A stretch of 64,000 nt of DNA from Kappaphycus alvarezii (Eukaryota; Rhodophyta; Florideophyceae; Gigartinales; Solieriaceae): NCBI GenBank assembly GCA_002205965.3, contig NADL03000533.1, positions 310,001 through 374,000 of the forward strand, written 5' to 3'. Under the pieces are notes generated by a model. The model saw only the letters and a list, made by a program, of their open reading frames with translations. It did no database searches and had not been told where the DNA came from. Shown here piece by piece: positions 44,366 to 55,634 of this stretch (its first letter is position 1; each line of letters opens with the position of its first letter). The position numbers and the translations under genes are program-made.

Positions 44366-45259
44366 ATGCGTGAGTTATTCGGTATCCTCAGCACGCCTTT
44401 CCCTTTTACTCTGCGCCAGAGCAGATCTGTGCCAAGGTGAAAGTAGGAAGTGGTTTCGGTATTTGGGAGCGATCAGTAACACAGGGTGAGCTGGTCAGTA
44501 GCACAAACGAATCTCAGCGCTTATTACATGCATCTCAGAGAGCCTGAAACGTCACTTTTATAGTAACTTTCGAAAAGGATATGTGAAACCATGTTTGCCA
44601 TCTAGACAAAGGCCTTAGTTAATGTTACAACAATCATGTGATCTGGACGTTTTACAGCACACACCAATGCTTGTTTGGGAATTCTTCTCATGATTGAAGC
44701 TTGCAAAGAAACTGGCCATTAAATTTATCATTCCAAAGGGCGCAAGCGTTGTGGGGTACAGAAGAAGGATTGAAGACGACTTCTTGTGGAGGGCAATGAA
44801 GAAGATATTTACAGGGCACTGGGCAACTTTGTTATTTGAAGCACCTATCTCTTAGTCAAATGTGCAGTACAGCTGGGCTTAATTTGGATTGATTGCCTTC
44901 AGAGCGGCAAATGTTTGTCCCTATGCTTAAAGTACAAGTTTCCGACCCTTTCCCTTCTAAGAAATTGATAGAGCTGACTACTAACTTCAAATAGTGATCC
45001 AGAACATGACATTCCTCCTTTGTATTTCAGTTGAGATATACACGTGCGTACCCTTTGTACTTGAAGAGATGACCAGACAAAGAAACTTGCCGTCATAGTA
45101 ACCTGTAATACAGCAGGGAACTGTTCGGTTGAAGAAATTTGGCAGAATCAGGTGAACTGAGGCTTTTGGGTACCTGATAGGTCCTGTTCCTTGAAGAGGG
45201 GGAGGGTAATCGTGAAAAATGACGCCATCCGTTAGCGTAAAAATATAGCTGTACTGCAC
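44366..45259 (-). other. Mostly unassigned; possible upstream part of family K
   Basis: On the minus strand, 45260-45000 is open in one frame with LTDGVIFHDYPP, CCITGYYDGKFLCLVI and THVYISTE. The last two resemble 11820-11880. The intervening 44366-44980 shows no clear coding sequence. No protein family recognised. Confidence 0.3.
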
Positions 45260-45480
45260 AGGTGTGTGTACAGTACTGTACAGTGCAGTACAGTACTGTG
45301 CAGTACATGCATACACTGTATTTTGTTCTTTAGACTGCAACGGGACCTCCCCAATTTCAACAGGTTGTGCATCATTGCTATGTACATATACAGTATAATA
45401 CTTTACTGCGTTAGTGCTGTACCGTACTGTGCTGTACGTAGGAAACAGCACTATTTCAAACGTTATGTTAAAATAATGTA
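45255..45480. repeat. GTAC-rich palindromic microsatellite
   Basis: Overlapping palindromes such as GTACAGTACTGTAC are concentrated at 45262-45306 and recur at 45415-45435 and 45477-45487. The same words appear elsewhere (12299-12425, 56195-56260, 56770-56800). Confidence 0.7.
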
Positions 45481-45509
45481 CTGTACAGCAGTGCAAAGTC
45501 AAAAAATTG

Positions 45510-45644
45510 TTAAGCTAATGAACTTCTGTCGCGATCAACCGACGACTACTCAACCGTTCCTGGCTCGGATAGAATTTTCCCCTTTTGAGGGCCGCTAGCC
45601 CCCCCTTTCCTGCTTGGTAAAGTCTTCTTCTTCTTAAGCTAATG
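45510..45644 (+). mobile_element. Family H micro-retroposon, 113 bp, with 11-bp target duplication
   Basis: The insert 45521-45633 ends with (CTT)4-like AGTCTTCTTCTTC and contains TGAGGGCCGCTAG. TTAAGCTAATG flanks it at 45510-45520 and 45634-45644. A shorter copy lies at 50755-50828. No ORF; either a SINE-like element or the 3' tail of an unseen autonomous element. Confidence 0.85.
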
Positions 45645-46106
45645 CGGTATTGGTCGCAGGATACTGAAACTATGCTATGCTACTTAATAAGGTAGTTTTA
45701 TTAAGAGACGCCTTGTTGTCCGTGGTAATTACGTAGTTACCGTAGTGGCTAGTGATTGCGTCTTCCTCCGGAGCATGAAGCGATCATTGCTTCGGTCAGT
45801 TGTAAGAGATGTAAGGCCAATGGGGTCGACGCTTGTCATGCATTCATGCTATGGTAAATTTACTGAACGGTTAATTCCTTCATGACAACAGCCTTTTAAA
45901 TGACCCATTATATTACTGTTCTTTAATCTAGTTCCTGTCGCAGTAAAATAACCCTACGGTTCAAACATTTAAGGAAACCAACCTATGGTTCCCACTATTT
46001 ATTATTCATCACGTACTGTACTTGATTGAGGGAAACTTTTTGGTTATTTTAATGTATGGAAGATGTGGTCGGTTGTATCCACGCCGCTAGTGCGTTGGGC
46101 GGGATA
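45645..46106. other. Unassigned stretch
   Basis: AT-rich sequence without a usable open frame or recognised repeat. Confidence 0.4.
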
Positions 46107-46450
46107 AGTATTCACTGATGGATAACACTAAACAACATTCCTTACAAAGCCGGCTCAGTGCAAGCGAGCGGCCATGCCGCGTTAGACATGACAGCCAAGG
46201 AAGTTTGTATTTGGGTAAGCATCGCTCTAAACTTCCCTCAAGTCTCCATCGCTCAGACGGCTACGTTCGCGCGACATCGGTTAGCACCGCGTACGCGCCT
46301 AGGTGCAAGCCTCCAAGGGTGGATATTAGGATAGGCAAAAGCATTCCTCCAGCAGAAATCGCCAGCAGGGGTTCATACCTTCTACGCTTGGCGGAATTGC
46401 TGCGTTGAGGGAGGCGAGTGGATCGAAAGTACGCATAAGGGCGCGACAAA
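46107..46450 (-). pseudogene. Non-LTR family D 3' end, minus strand
   Basis: On the minus strand it reads RTFDPLASLNAAIPPSVEGM (46447-46380), PILISTLGGLHLGAYAVL and, more diverged, the C-terminal codons with LPWLSC. This is the same order as the plus-strand copy at 51490-52156 (RTFNPLTSLNAAIPPNGKGM, PISTLGG, DAYAVLADV). Frame breaks and stops throughout. Confidence 0.7.
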
Positions 46451-46581
46451 ATTCTTGATTACAAGCCCACGCGCTGCGATGCTCTTTCCGTGCGTAATTT
46501 GTAGAACAACATTGTTTTGAATAAAAAATCGTAGGCACCCCTACCAACGCATCATTTGCAGTAAACGAAACCCATTTCCCT

Positions 46582-46639
46582 TTTATTAACCCACATATCT
46601 ACCACAGTAAATTAACCCCCCATTTACAAGTTTATTAAC
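46582..46639 (+). mobile_element. Family E micro-insertion, 40 bp, with 9-bp target duplication
   Basis: The insert 46591-46630 holds only CCACATATCTACCACAGTAA, ATTAACCCCCC and ATTTACAAG. TTTATTAAC flanks it at 46582-46590 and 46631-46639. It is the shortest insertion in the window. Confidence 0.7.
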
Positions 46640-46794
46640 TGTGCAGAAGATGAGTTTGTGCGGTAAAGCCTAAAATACAGTACAACGCTTTATGTTACTA
46701 AAATGAGGGAAAATTGGGGTGTTTCAATGATTGAAAAGTAGTTTACCTTATATTTCAAAGCGCATCAAATAATTTATAATTACAAATAGTCGGC

Positions 46795-47345
46795 ATGGAG
46801 GAACCAAGAAACGGTGATAATTTTTGTTGTTTGCTCTCACTCTCCGCTTCACTTGGCTTTTTCCAACCTTCATCCTACCACTCTCGGCGCCCGCGCTGCT
46901 ATGGGCGCGGGCGCCGGACGCTCGTTCCTTCGTGCATCTTACAGACGGCTCTTCGTTTACTGGGCTTCCGCTGCAATGCCGTTGGCCATATTCTTTTCAA
47001 GTGAATTGTCTTCACGCGCCCCCAGCGCACGTGGGTCCTCGAACTGGGAATAGCGTGTAAGGAGGGCTCTCTACCTGAATCAAGTTCTGCAAAGCTCATC
47101 GTACCCTGCCGCACTTAACCCGGCTGTCCTTTTGGACAGTACGCGAGGGATTTGGGTCCCGTGGTTCTGCTGGTGTGTCCGAGGCCGCAAAATAGGAGCA
47201 CATGTCGACGTCGTCGCCAATCTCTGTAAGCATCGCGCTTACACAGGGATTTTTTCAAGCTACCACCGCCTTGGCCCGCAAGTGTGTCGATGGTGGAATT
47301 TTCTTCCTTCCCTTCTGTTGGCGTGGGCATCGGTTTAGCCGGTAC
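46795..47345. other. GC-richer block with overlapping open frames, unrecognised
   Basis: Several plus frames (46814-47053, 46824-47060, 47132-47338) and minus frames (47114-46899, 47372-47115) are open. Composition is coding-like (codons for Ala/Arg/Ser), but no motif is recognised and the frames break each other. It could be a decayed transposon gene of the GC-richer non-LTR type. Confidence 0.3.
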
Positions 47346-50300
47346 TGGGTTGAGTCGGTTTTGCAGGCCCACTAAAAATCAATTAAAGGTCTCAATTTCG
47401 TATGAAACCAGTTCAAGGTCGCTAGAAAGCTGGTTCGATGCCAGGTAACAGGCAGGCTGAGTTATGCGTGGCAGCGGCTGCCACTAAAAGCTTCTTGATT
47501 TAGAAGAAACCGGAAATTACAACTCGAAATATACTGCGTAGGGTTTTGAAATTAAGGCAAGCCACAAGGCGCTCCTTAGATGCAGCAAATGCTGTAAAAC
47601 TTCTGATGGGGAGCCCTAAGAAGAAAGAAAACGTGTAGCAAATCCGATTCGTAGCAATTTTCCCGCAAAATGATATCATTTTTCGCGGGAATGGGAGGTC
47701 GATTAAAAGCTTTGATATCAACATATTCGATCGATCCCCGTTGTTCACTTTCCGTGCCTCCAAGTCAATCTTTGCTCATCTGATTTTCCGCAATATACTG
47801 CAGTCACACCAATCACTCTTTCAATATCGGAATCTATGATCAAACTGTTTCCCTCAACGATCGAGTCGACAATTACTATTCAAATAACTCCCTGAACATT
47901 TCTGACCACAACCAAAGCCATAATCAATCCAATTATGGTGCAATCAATCCCTCTCTTCTCTTTTTTTTGAAATGGTTAAGTGAGAACTAACCACCAAAAC
48001 TGGCCAATAAAACGTTCCTTCTGATTTGTTTACATTTCAAAAAGTTGTAAATCAAGTTCAAGTAAAAGTAGAATAAATAGGGCCTCTTCATGGCTCTGAT
48101 GTAAACGAAGAAGAGACACTACATCATGACTTCCACCCGTTGTGACCACTTGCATCAATTCTATTCATTTAGATTGATACGATAAGAGAAACAAATTCTG
48201 AAGGTCTCAATTTCCGTTTATTCTTTCAGGAAGAGCTGATGTCTTTTGATAGATAAAACACTAGACATCGACTTTAAATGAGTCACTGCCGAGAACAAAT
48301 ACCTTATCCCTTTGCGCAGTTGATGCGAGCGAAAAAATTGTCGCAGTGAATTGGGAAAGGTCAATTGAGGGAGCCGCGGATTTCTTCTCGCAGCGAAAAT
48401 GAAAGCTCAATTTGTTTTTTATATTGACCCCCGCCGCTGATCAAATACGAATTAAAAGTTCGTGATGACATAGAATGAGCCATATGGCCTCAGGTCGCGA
48501 CTCAGACCCCCTGAAACTATATTATCTTCCCATTACAGTTTGATTCCTTAAACTTTAGATCCCCACATAATTCCCAGGTTGTGGAAGCCAAATATGTTTG
48601 AAATCAAATAACAAAATGGCCAGATATTGGGGATAGAAATATTCAGATCAAGACTATAGTAAAGTCTTCGGTAGGGAGACAACACTGCCTCATTACATGC
48701 GTCCCTCAACACAGCAATCATTTGTTCGGAGTTTTCGGAGCAGTTGTAATATCAACAATATAGTGCAAATTCAAGAGCTGAAAATGAAGTAAAAATGAAT
48801 GGAACTACCTACACAGGTTACTGCTTAATATCATATAATTACCGAGAGAACAAAATAGTTGAGTTTCAGAAAAATTTTGAAGAAAATGGAACAATAGATG
48901 CAACTCAAACATAAAATTGCAGATAACATGAAAAAGGACAGAAATTACAAAAAAAATGATGAACAGAGGAGGAAAGAAAAGAACAGGGATAAGAAGGGGT
49001 ATGAAATACAGAGAAACAAAAAATGAGCGCAAGATCATCAATTTAGGACGATAATTTCGTTGGTGATGCTGATTGAACTATTTCATATTTGTGTTAAAAA
49101 ATTGGTACCATACCGAGAATAACGTCGAGACTCCTATAATCTATATGTTTAGTGAAAATAGCTAGGTATTACTCTCAAATGCGACATGGAGATGTATAAA
49201 CTTTGATTTATACCCAGGATACGGAAAATTATTTCATAAAGTAGAATCATAAGAAATTTTAAGTGTTTGTGTATAAATTTAACGATTGCAATTAAAACAA
49301 TTGTTATTCTTGAAAAAATCCCTAAAGAGCCATTTTTCTCACCCAGATTATTTCAAGTAGATTTCGCTTTAATTAATATCTCAACTGATTCTTTGGTTCT
49401 ATTGCTGCCAAAAAATCTTAAAATTATTTAATTAACGAAGGATACTTTCGCATTAAAAATTCGGAATAGATTCTGTATATGAGTATATGTTCTCCATAAT
49501 GACGGAAGGTATACTTCCGCTTATAGAAAAAATTTCACAACAGCTCAGTCCTGCATTGAGCCAGTTGCATTGATAGAAAATACAAAAAAAACTTTTTTAA
49601 GTAGTCAAAAATATACTGATTACGTAATGACCATCCGTCAAAACTATTGAGAAAAAATATTCGGTTGGATTAAATCTCCAAATCGGTCCATGTACACCTT
49701 CAACTCATCAAAGGCTCAAAAAAATTTAACATCGATAATTTGGACGAAAAATCCATTTGGTATTATAAAATTTCACCCTCAAATGACATCTCTACCATAG
49801 ATGTTAATTTATTTTTGTGTTTTGAGTATTATGCGATGGCTAGTAAAAAACGAGAACAAACTGAACCTATTATTTTAAATAACAAGCAATTGGAAACATC
49901 AGCTCGTAAAGTACTATTACACGTCATAATGAGACCAAAGCAATAAGTTTGTTCCATTTTTCTCGTTCTATCGACTTATATAGTTGGATTAGGTAGCTAT
50001 ATTTGAGCACCATCTCAGAACAGAGTAGATCTATTACATAAATTTTCAAACATCTATAGTAAGAAATTAAAATATAGATTGTAGAACTAATGGTAATTGA
50101 ATGCTGATCTCATCAACATCCTAGAATGGCGGTCAAATTCGAATGTGTCTGATTTTTGAGGTACTTTCTTCTTATCTTTTGATTTCTTTTGCAATAAACT
50201 CTTCGCGAAAGATAGTATTTGAAATTGGGACACAATTCACGCCAGCAGCGTATTATACAGAAGGCTGGAGCCATTGTTGCCCCTGAAAATACCATTGGAA

Positions 50301-50747
50301 AGAGATATACGATATGTGGTGTGGCATCGGAATACGGTCCCTTAATGTGAATTAAAGCTTTTTCGCAGTACCCTGGTCCATTTCTTTTATGGGAGATTCT
50401 AGTCCTTGATTATGAGGGTGGTTTAGCACATGAGGACGGAATTCAAACCAGCCTAGAATCACTTAATGCGACTTGCAATTTCCAAGGTCAAATGGCATGA
50501 ATGCGTAATGTACCTGACGCTCGGCTATTTATTACCATAACATGATTTACGGAGAAACCAATTACTTACAAAAAACTCCAGGAAGGTGCAACTTTCAAGG
50601 ACATGGAACATCTTACTGAAACAAACCTAAAGATGACACTTAAACTGTATGTAATCATCTTTACTTCATGTATTATATAGACTAAAACTGGTTAATAATA
50701 TTGATTTTATATTGATTGAAATTCAAGCTTGCATTGTTGCTAACCTA
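47346..50747. other. AT-rich stretch without genes
   Basis: About 3.4 kb, strongly AT-rich from about 47.8 kb. Open frames are under 90 codons (for example minus 47763-47500, plus 49740-49946) and without motifs. Confidence 0.5.
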
Positions 50748-50835
50748 TTCAATGCTGGCTCGGATAGATTATTTCCTTTTTGAGGGCCGCTAGACCCCTC
50801 TTGCCTGCTTGGTAAAGTCTTATTCTTCTTCAATG
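50748..50835 (+). mobile_element. Family H micro-retroposon, 74 bp, with 7-bp target duplication
   Basis: The insert 50755-50828 matches the last part of the copy at 45521-45633 (CTGGCTCGGATAG, TGAGGGCCGCTAG, CTGCTTGGTAAAGTCTT). TTCAATG flanks it at 50748-50754 and 50829-50835. It is 5'-truncated relative to the other copy, as expected of target-primed reverse transcription. Confidence 0.8.
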
Positions 50836-51489
50836 TACTGTACATGGTAATATCATTTCAAGATATCCAATATTTTTCTGAAAAGGGGGAAATAGCGAAT
50901 GTTAATAAGTCGAGGTTTCGGAGGGCTGAGAAAAAAGGCACGTTTTTGTACTATAGTTCAAAAATACTGTATACTGTTCAGTAGAGTGTTACGGTATTTT
51001 CTATACGTTACACATGTGTTCCGTGCCTGTTGGCCAGCTTGCAGCCAGTTTTCTAGCGTTTTTACGGTTTCGCGCCAATCCTTTATATTGTAAGCCTTTA
51101 CTCACATCACGACATCCCATAGGGAACAGTTGACCATATTTTTCATGGACTACGACAACCCATATTTCCCCTCAGTAGACCTATTCAAAGGTCGCTTTCC
51201 TTGCCTGCAGCGCAGCTGTAAACAATCTGGGCACCGGAATCTTGCCGGTACCTATCGCGGATCTTACGACGTACAATGATGCCGTCCGCGCCCACTGAAT
51301 ATGGTCGAATTCCTACCTGCCCTCACTAATCTTATCCTTTAGTATGTTTTGTTCAAGCAAAACCCCTCCGCAAAAGACACTAACAGAAGCAGTCCATGCC
51401 GCAGTAGAAGAAGAGACACCTCTCGCCGACCAACGAAGGCAAGCTTTCCGGGCTTCTGTGGGCCTTCCCGGCGCAAAGTAATGGGTCTA
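50836..51489. other. Unassigned stretch
   Basis: Contains GTAC/TACTGTA words near 50830-50990 and one 64-codon open frame (50899-51093). No recognised gene. Confidence 0.35.
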
Positions 51490-52156
51490 TTGTGCTCCGT
51501 GCCCCGGCCTGAAGACCAATATTGACGCCCTTGAGTTCTCAGTGTGGCTCCAGTACTACCTCCCAAGTCTCGATCTTCGCCCCAGACACGCCGTGCCCAC
51601 AAACAAACTGGCCTGAGGCCCTCGACTGCCACGGGGATCACCTCACGCCCTGCCTGCATGGTGAGCACCGCACCTGCCGACACGACCTTCAAGTCGTCCA
51701 CCTCGCCCAAGACCTGCAGAAGGCTGCCCGTCATCCGGCTATCGAGCGGCGACAGGGGCTTCACCGCACAAGACCAGATATCCAGGAAATCGGTAGCAAC
51801 GGAGGAACGGACTTTTTTGACGTCACGTTCGTCAATCCTCTTGCGCCCTCCAATAGGAGAGCGCGTACTTTCAACCCACTCACCTCCCTCAACGCTGCCA
51901 TTCCGCCAAACGGAAAAGGTATGAACCACTGCTCTCGACTGCTACTAGAGGGAGGCTTGTGCCTATCCCAATATCCACCCTCGGAGGCTAGCACCAAGAC
52001 GCGTACGCGGTGCTAGCCGATGTCACGCGGAACGTGGCCGTTCGAGCGATGGAGACCTATGGGATGGTTGGAGCCGTGCTTACCCAAAGGCACGCTGCTG
52101 TGGCCGTCATGTCCAACGCGGCATGCCTGCTCGCCGGCATTGAGCCGGCCCTGTAA
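51490..52156 (+). pseudogene. Non-LTR family D, endonuclease C-terminal part
   Basis: A 5'-truncated copy of a family close to B. The region starting CAPCPGLKTNID (reading interrupted) leads into the frame 51522-52016 with TPCPQTNWPEALDCHGDHL (zinc-knuckle-like region; one Cys is replaced by Trp), RPDIQEIGSNGG, FFDVTFVNPLAPSNRR (PD-x13-D nuclease signature) and SLNAAIPPNGKGM. A one-base shift near 51950 moves to PISTLGG, AYAVLADVTRNVAVRAMETYG and AVMSNAACLLAGIEPAL, with the stop at 52156. The nuclease Asp residues are present. RT is absent, so this is a dead copy, but one that is easy to read. Confidence 0.8.
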
Positions 52157-52511
52157 GTAAGGTCATTTGCTGTAGTGTTACCCACCAGCGACGAATTATC
52201 CCGCATAATGAAACAGAGGGGGAGGTAGCCGGGGCGCTGCTAAAGGAACAGTAGAGAAGATGGTAGTGGGTTTCATAAAGATGGGGGCAAAGGGTGTGTA
52301 GAGTGTACTTGGATTCCCACACAAGGATCCAGAAGAGCCCCCCTTTTATAGACAGTACGGTAGCTCTACTGTAGAAGTTATATACTTTGTTAGCTCAGTA
52401 GAACTAACTAACCGGAAAGTAGAGGTGTACCTATAGAATTTTACTATCTAGAATATAATGTAACTACGTAAGTAAAATGATTTGGGGCCCCACGTCAAAT
52501 AAAAATATTAG
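52157..52511. other. Unassigned stretch between family D and the Harbinger element
   Basis: Contains the family D 3' UTR start and AT-rich sequence. No gene seen. Confidence 0.35.
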
Positions 52512-52718
52512 AGAGTTTACGCAAGCAAATTTCAATATGTCAAAATGCAAATTTCAGAAAGTAAACCGGAAACGTATGACACGTTGCGGAAATTTGATCA
52601 ATGAGTGTGACTATATTTACTGAAATGTGGCTAAATAGTGAAATCCATTTCAGAAATACAAGTACAACACGTAGACCGAGTGGCAGCTGTACCGCGGGAA
52701 AAATGGTAAAGGGGCACC

Positions 52719-53609
52719 TTGAAATTCCTTAACATACCCCACACAGTATCCCATCCAACATCTCATCCAACTTCCCATTCCTCAACGATGGCCCACGTCC
52801 ATGACAAGCATTCTCTATCTACCTTTTCTTGCATTCCTGCAAGCCCTCCAAATCTCTCTCCTGAAACCGTTTCTCCCGATGAACCCCAATCTGCATCGAA
52901 GAGGGGGCGGCGACCGACTTTTACCCCGGAAGATGATCTTATCATCGTCCGGGAAGTTTCCGCTACCAAAGCGCATATTGCTCCTTTTTTGGAGGTCCTA
53001 AAGCGCTTCGCCACCGCTGCGGAGCGCGCTCACAACAACACGAAACTCACAACAAAGGTCACAAGCAAGCGTCTTAAAGATCGGTACAAGAAAATGATGG
53101 ATGCTTTTGCGCTTCGGGATGCCAGTGAACGGATGATGTTGGGAATCGGTGGGACTGTCGGGGAGATGGTAAATCTTCTAGGAGCAATGTTGGATGCGCA
53201 GAAGGACATCAAGGCTGCAAAATAGGCTGAAATAATTGCAAAGGACGGACAAGAGAAGCGAAAGGAAGACGCCGCTCGTAGGTTGATGGCAAGCGCGAAT
53301 GAAAGGAAACGCAAAAGAGATGACGATGCCGTAGATTGGGTTGGGAGGAGGCGAGAAAAGCGTCGTAGAATAGAAGATGAGGACGACGAAGGGCTGGGCG
53401 CGCTCGCCAATACGGTTCGAGAGACGGACATGGCTCGTATTAAAGTAGAAAAGGAACGACTTGAGGTTGATCGTCTGAGGCTAAGGCAGGAGAAGGAAGA
53501 GCGTGAAGCAGAGCGCAAATTAAGAAGAGAGGAGCGTGAGGCGCGGGACAAGCTGGAGTTGGAAAAGTTCAAGTTTATGGTGAAGACTTTTCAGACGGTG
53601 CGTAAGTAG
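52719..53609 (+). pseudogene. Myb/SANT-like DNA-binding protein of the Harbinger element (one in-frame stop)
   Basis: A frame of 297 codons broken only by a TAG at 53223-53225. After a Ser/Pro-rich N-terminus comes a SANT/Myb-like segment beginning GRRPTFTPEDDLIIVREVSA (about 52900-52960), continuing with Trp-poor helices to SKRLKDRYKKMMDAF (about 53065-53110). After the stop the same frame continues with a nuclear-localisation-like KRKRDDD and RREKRRR and a long Glu/Arg/Lys coiled coil (53400-53590). In PIF/Harbinger elements this protein binds the termini and brings in the transposase. The single stop suggests recent inactivation. The start could be the ATG at 52719 or the later one at 52788. 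Confidence 0.8.
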
Positions 53610-53783
53610 ACGTCGTCAGTTCGCGTTAAATATAATCCCTTGCGTTTGCCGATCTTTTCATCCTCCCTAGCCCTGGCCCGTAGGCCAGGCAAGAGACGAG
53701 AGTTGCGTCTTTGCGTTCCAGCGGCTCGCGTTCAGAGGCCTTCGAAAGACACAAGCTTTTGGTGGGCAGTGAAGGCAGCCACC

Positions 53784-54692
53784 TTAATCTTTATGATTAA
53801 GGTAGTCTTCTAAAGACGGAGGGGAACACTTGAAGAACTGCGAAACACTATTAGGGTAGACGCAGTTTCTCATGTTCGTAAGTAGCATAGCATTCATGTA
53901 CAGCGCCCCGACAGGGGATTCTCCTACACGAATCTTTCGTTTAAAGTCGACACTGGTCCAGTCAAGCTTGATCTCTTTAAAGATCCACTCCACTGTTACG
54001 CGAACCTTGGACATATATTTGTTGAATGCATGTTCGACTGCCGTCAGATTAGAGCCTTGAAACGGAACTTCTATACAGTTCCTTGCGATATAGCCAGAAT
54101 ACCCATACAGCACGTACTGAATACCATCCACGACAAGCACATTTTGTAGAAGCTCATCCAATCCACTACGAACATATAGTATCCAGTCATGCCTATGTCC
54201 CTCCATTGATCCGTATGCATGTAAGATCAGACCATCCGGAGTCGTCACGGCTTGATACCTCAACGCGTGCTTCCTTTTGTGACTATTATAAGCAACGTTA
54301 TGTTCTTGCTCTTCACCAGGTCGTGCTATTCCGATTACCGTCCGTCTATAAACCCAATGAAATTCTGCAAAGCACCACCACTTTCCGCAACAGCTTCAGC
54401 ATACCTTGTTGCATTTACTTCTATAAAGGAAGCCCAACTATCACCCATTATGAGATGACCTCGACAAGCGATAAACTGTTCCACACCTTCCCAAAATATC
54501 TCCGAGAGCTGCGATCCATGACGACCAAATAATATCTCCATGCCCGTCCAACGTGCTGGACTGCATAGGCGGCGTAGAATGATACACGTTACCAGCAACG
54601 CGTCGCAGCTGTAACGGTATCGTCTTGTACTTAGACGAGTGCCAGGCCACGCAATAGCCTGCATCATTCTTGTTACATCCTGCTTTCGGCAT
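53784..54692 (-). pseudogene. PIF/Harbinger (DDE_Tnp_4, HARBI1-like) transposase
   Basis: Minus strand, two frames. The upstream frame (to 54335) has ALLVTCIILRRLCSPARW, LFGRHGSQLSEIFWE and ends at NFIGFIDG, where the first catalytic Asp sits. A one-base shift follows, and the second frame (54263-53784) has MRYQAVTTPDGLILHAYG, EGHRHDW (second Asp), LVVDGIQYVLYGYSGY, VEWIFKEIK (catalytic Glu) and ends LEDYLNHKD. The usual YGD.GY has become YGYSGY. The N-terminal start (54692) is uncertain. One frameshift is the only obvious break, so the copy is fairly young. It converges with the Myb-like gene; about 175 bp separate their ends. Confidence 0.88.
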
Positions 54693-55634
54693 CGACAGAG
54701 AAAGAGCGATAATGAATCAGTAATCGCATTAAAGTTGAACCGAAATTACGTCATATAAATGTTCCTTTTCCTTGTGTTGTATCGTTAAACTTCTAATCGT
54801 GCTGCAACGTACTTCTTGGCGCATTGCAAGAGCAAAGTTGACAAAATTGGTCAGTTTACTCGCCCATGTAGTAATAGTGCTGTTGCATTGCGCCAACGTC
54901 TCTTGCGAAAAATAGTCTTGCTTCTAGTGTGACCGATTTGGCATCCAAGTGGCATGACACTTTATGCACCTATTTAAGTTCCTGCGGTAAATATTGAGGA
55001 GGTCGACATGGATTCGGTAGTAAGGCACGTGGTTAGTAAAATCTTAACGTACGCTCGCAAAGAAAAGCCGAGACTTACTTTACTAAGACATAAGCTCGGT
55101 CTGCAGACAGAAACGATTGCCTCAAAACATTTCTCAAGCTGGTGGATTGGTGAAGAAACCGACCTTATCGCAGTAGGTGTCATCGCAATATACTCTTTTG
55201 GACATCAAGGGCCCCTGGCTGCCACGGTTGGCGAAAAAACCCTGTAAAGACATTCATTTCTATTTTATACGTGACACACGAACACAAGCATGATGCTCGT
55301 ACTGTAACCCTTGATTACTAATGCTTATATCCTTTTTTATTTTAAATTGCGTAAACCAAATTTTTATTTTTCAAATGTTATTTCAGAAAAGAATTTCAGA
55401 AACTGTATAATATCTAACATACTCCCATCGTTTCTGAAATCTTTTTTGCGTAAACCCTAAATTGAAGGAAAATCAAAATTCTAAAGTCATTCAAGGCGAT
55501 ACAGTTTCTCTGTTAGAATAGCGACAGCGAACAAGTCTCTATTACACAGTGGTTTAACAGAGACATTGTTACTCATAACACATCAGCCGCGTGGATATAA
55601 GCGACCATATCTTCCATGTATGAAAGTAACCTAA

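Larger units (their letters stand above)
52512..55458. mobile_element. PIF/Harbinger DNA transposon
   Basis: A 2.9-kb element with two convergent genes: a Myb/SANT-like protein on the plus strand and a DDE transposase on the minus strand. This is the two-gene arrangement known for PIF/Harbinger. Short inverted termini are visible: GTTTACGCAAGCAAATTTCA at 52515 and, as reverse complement, GTTTACGCAAAAAAGATTTC at 55455. The outer flanks are TTA (left) and TAA (right) on the plus strand. A 3-bp TWA duplication would be expected and is imperfect here. A second GTTTACGCAA lies inside the right end (about 55349-55358), so the right end may have a subterminal repeat. Confidence 0.8.

Noticed and set aside
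47400-47450. A tRNA-like GGTTCGATGCC sequence
   Set aside because: No cloverleaf with acceptor stem, D-arm and anticodon arm could be drawn around it.
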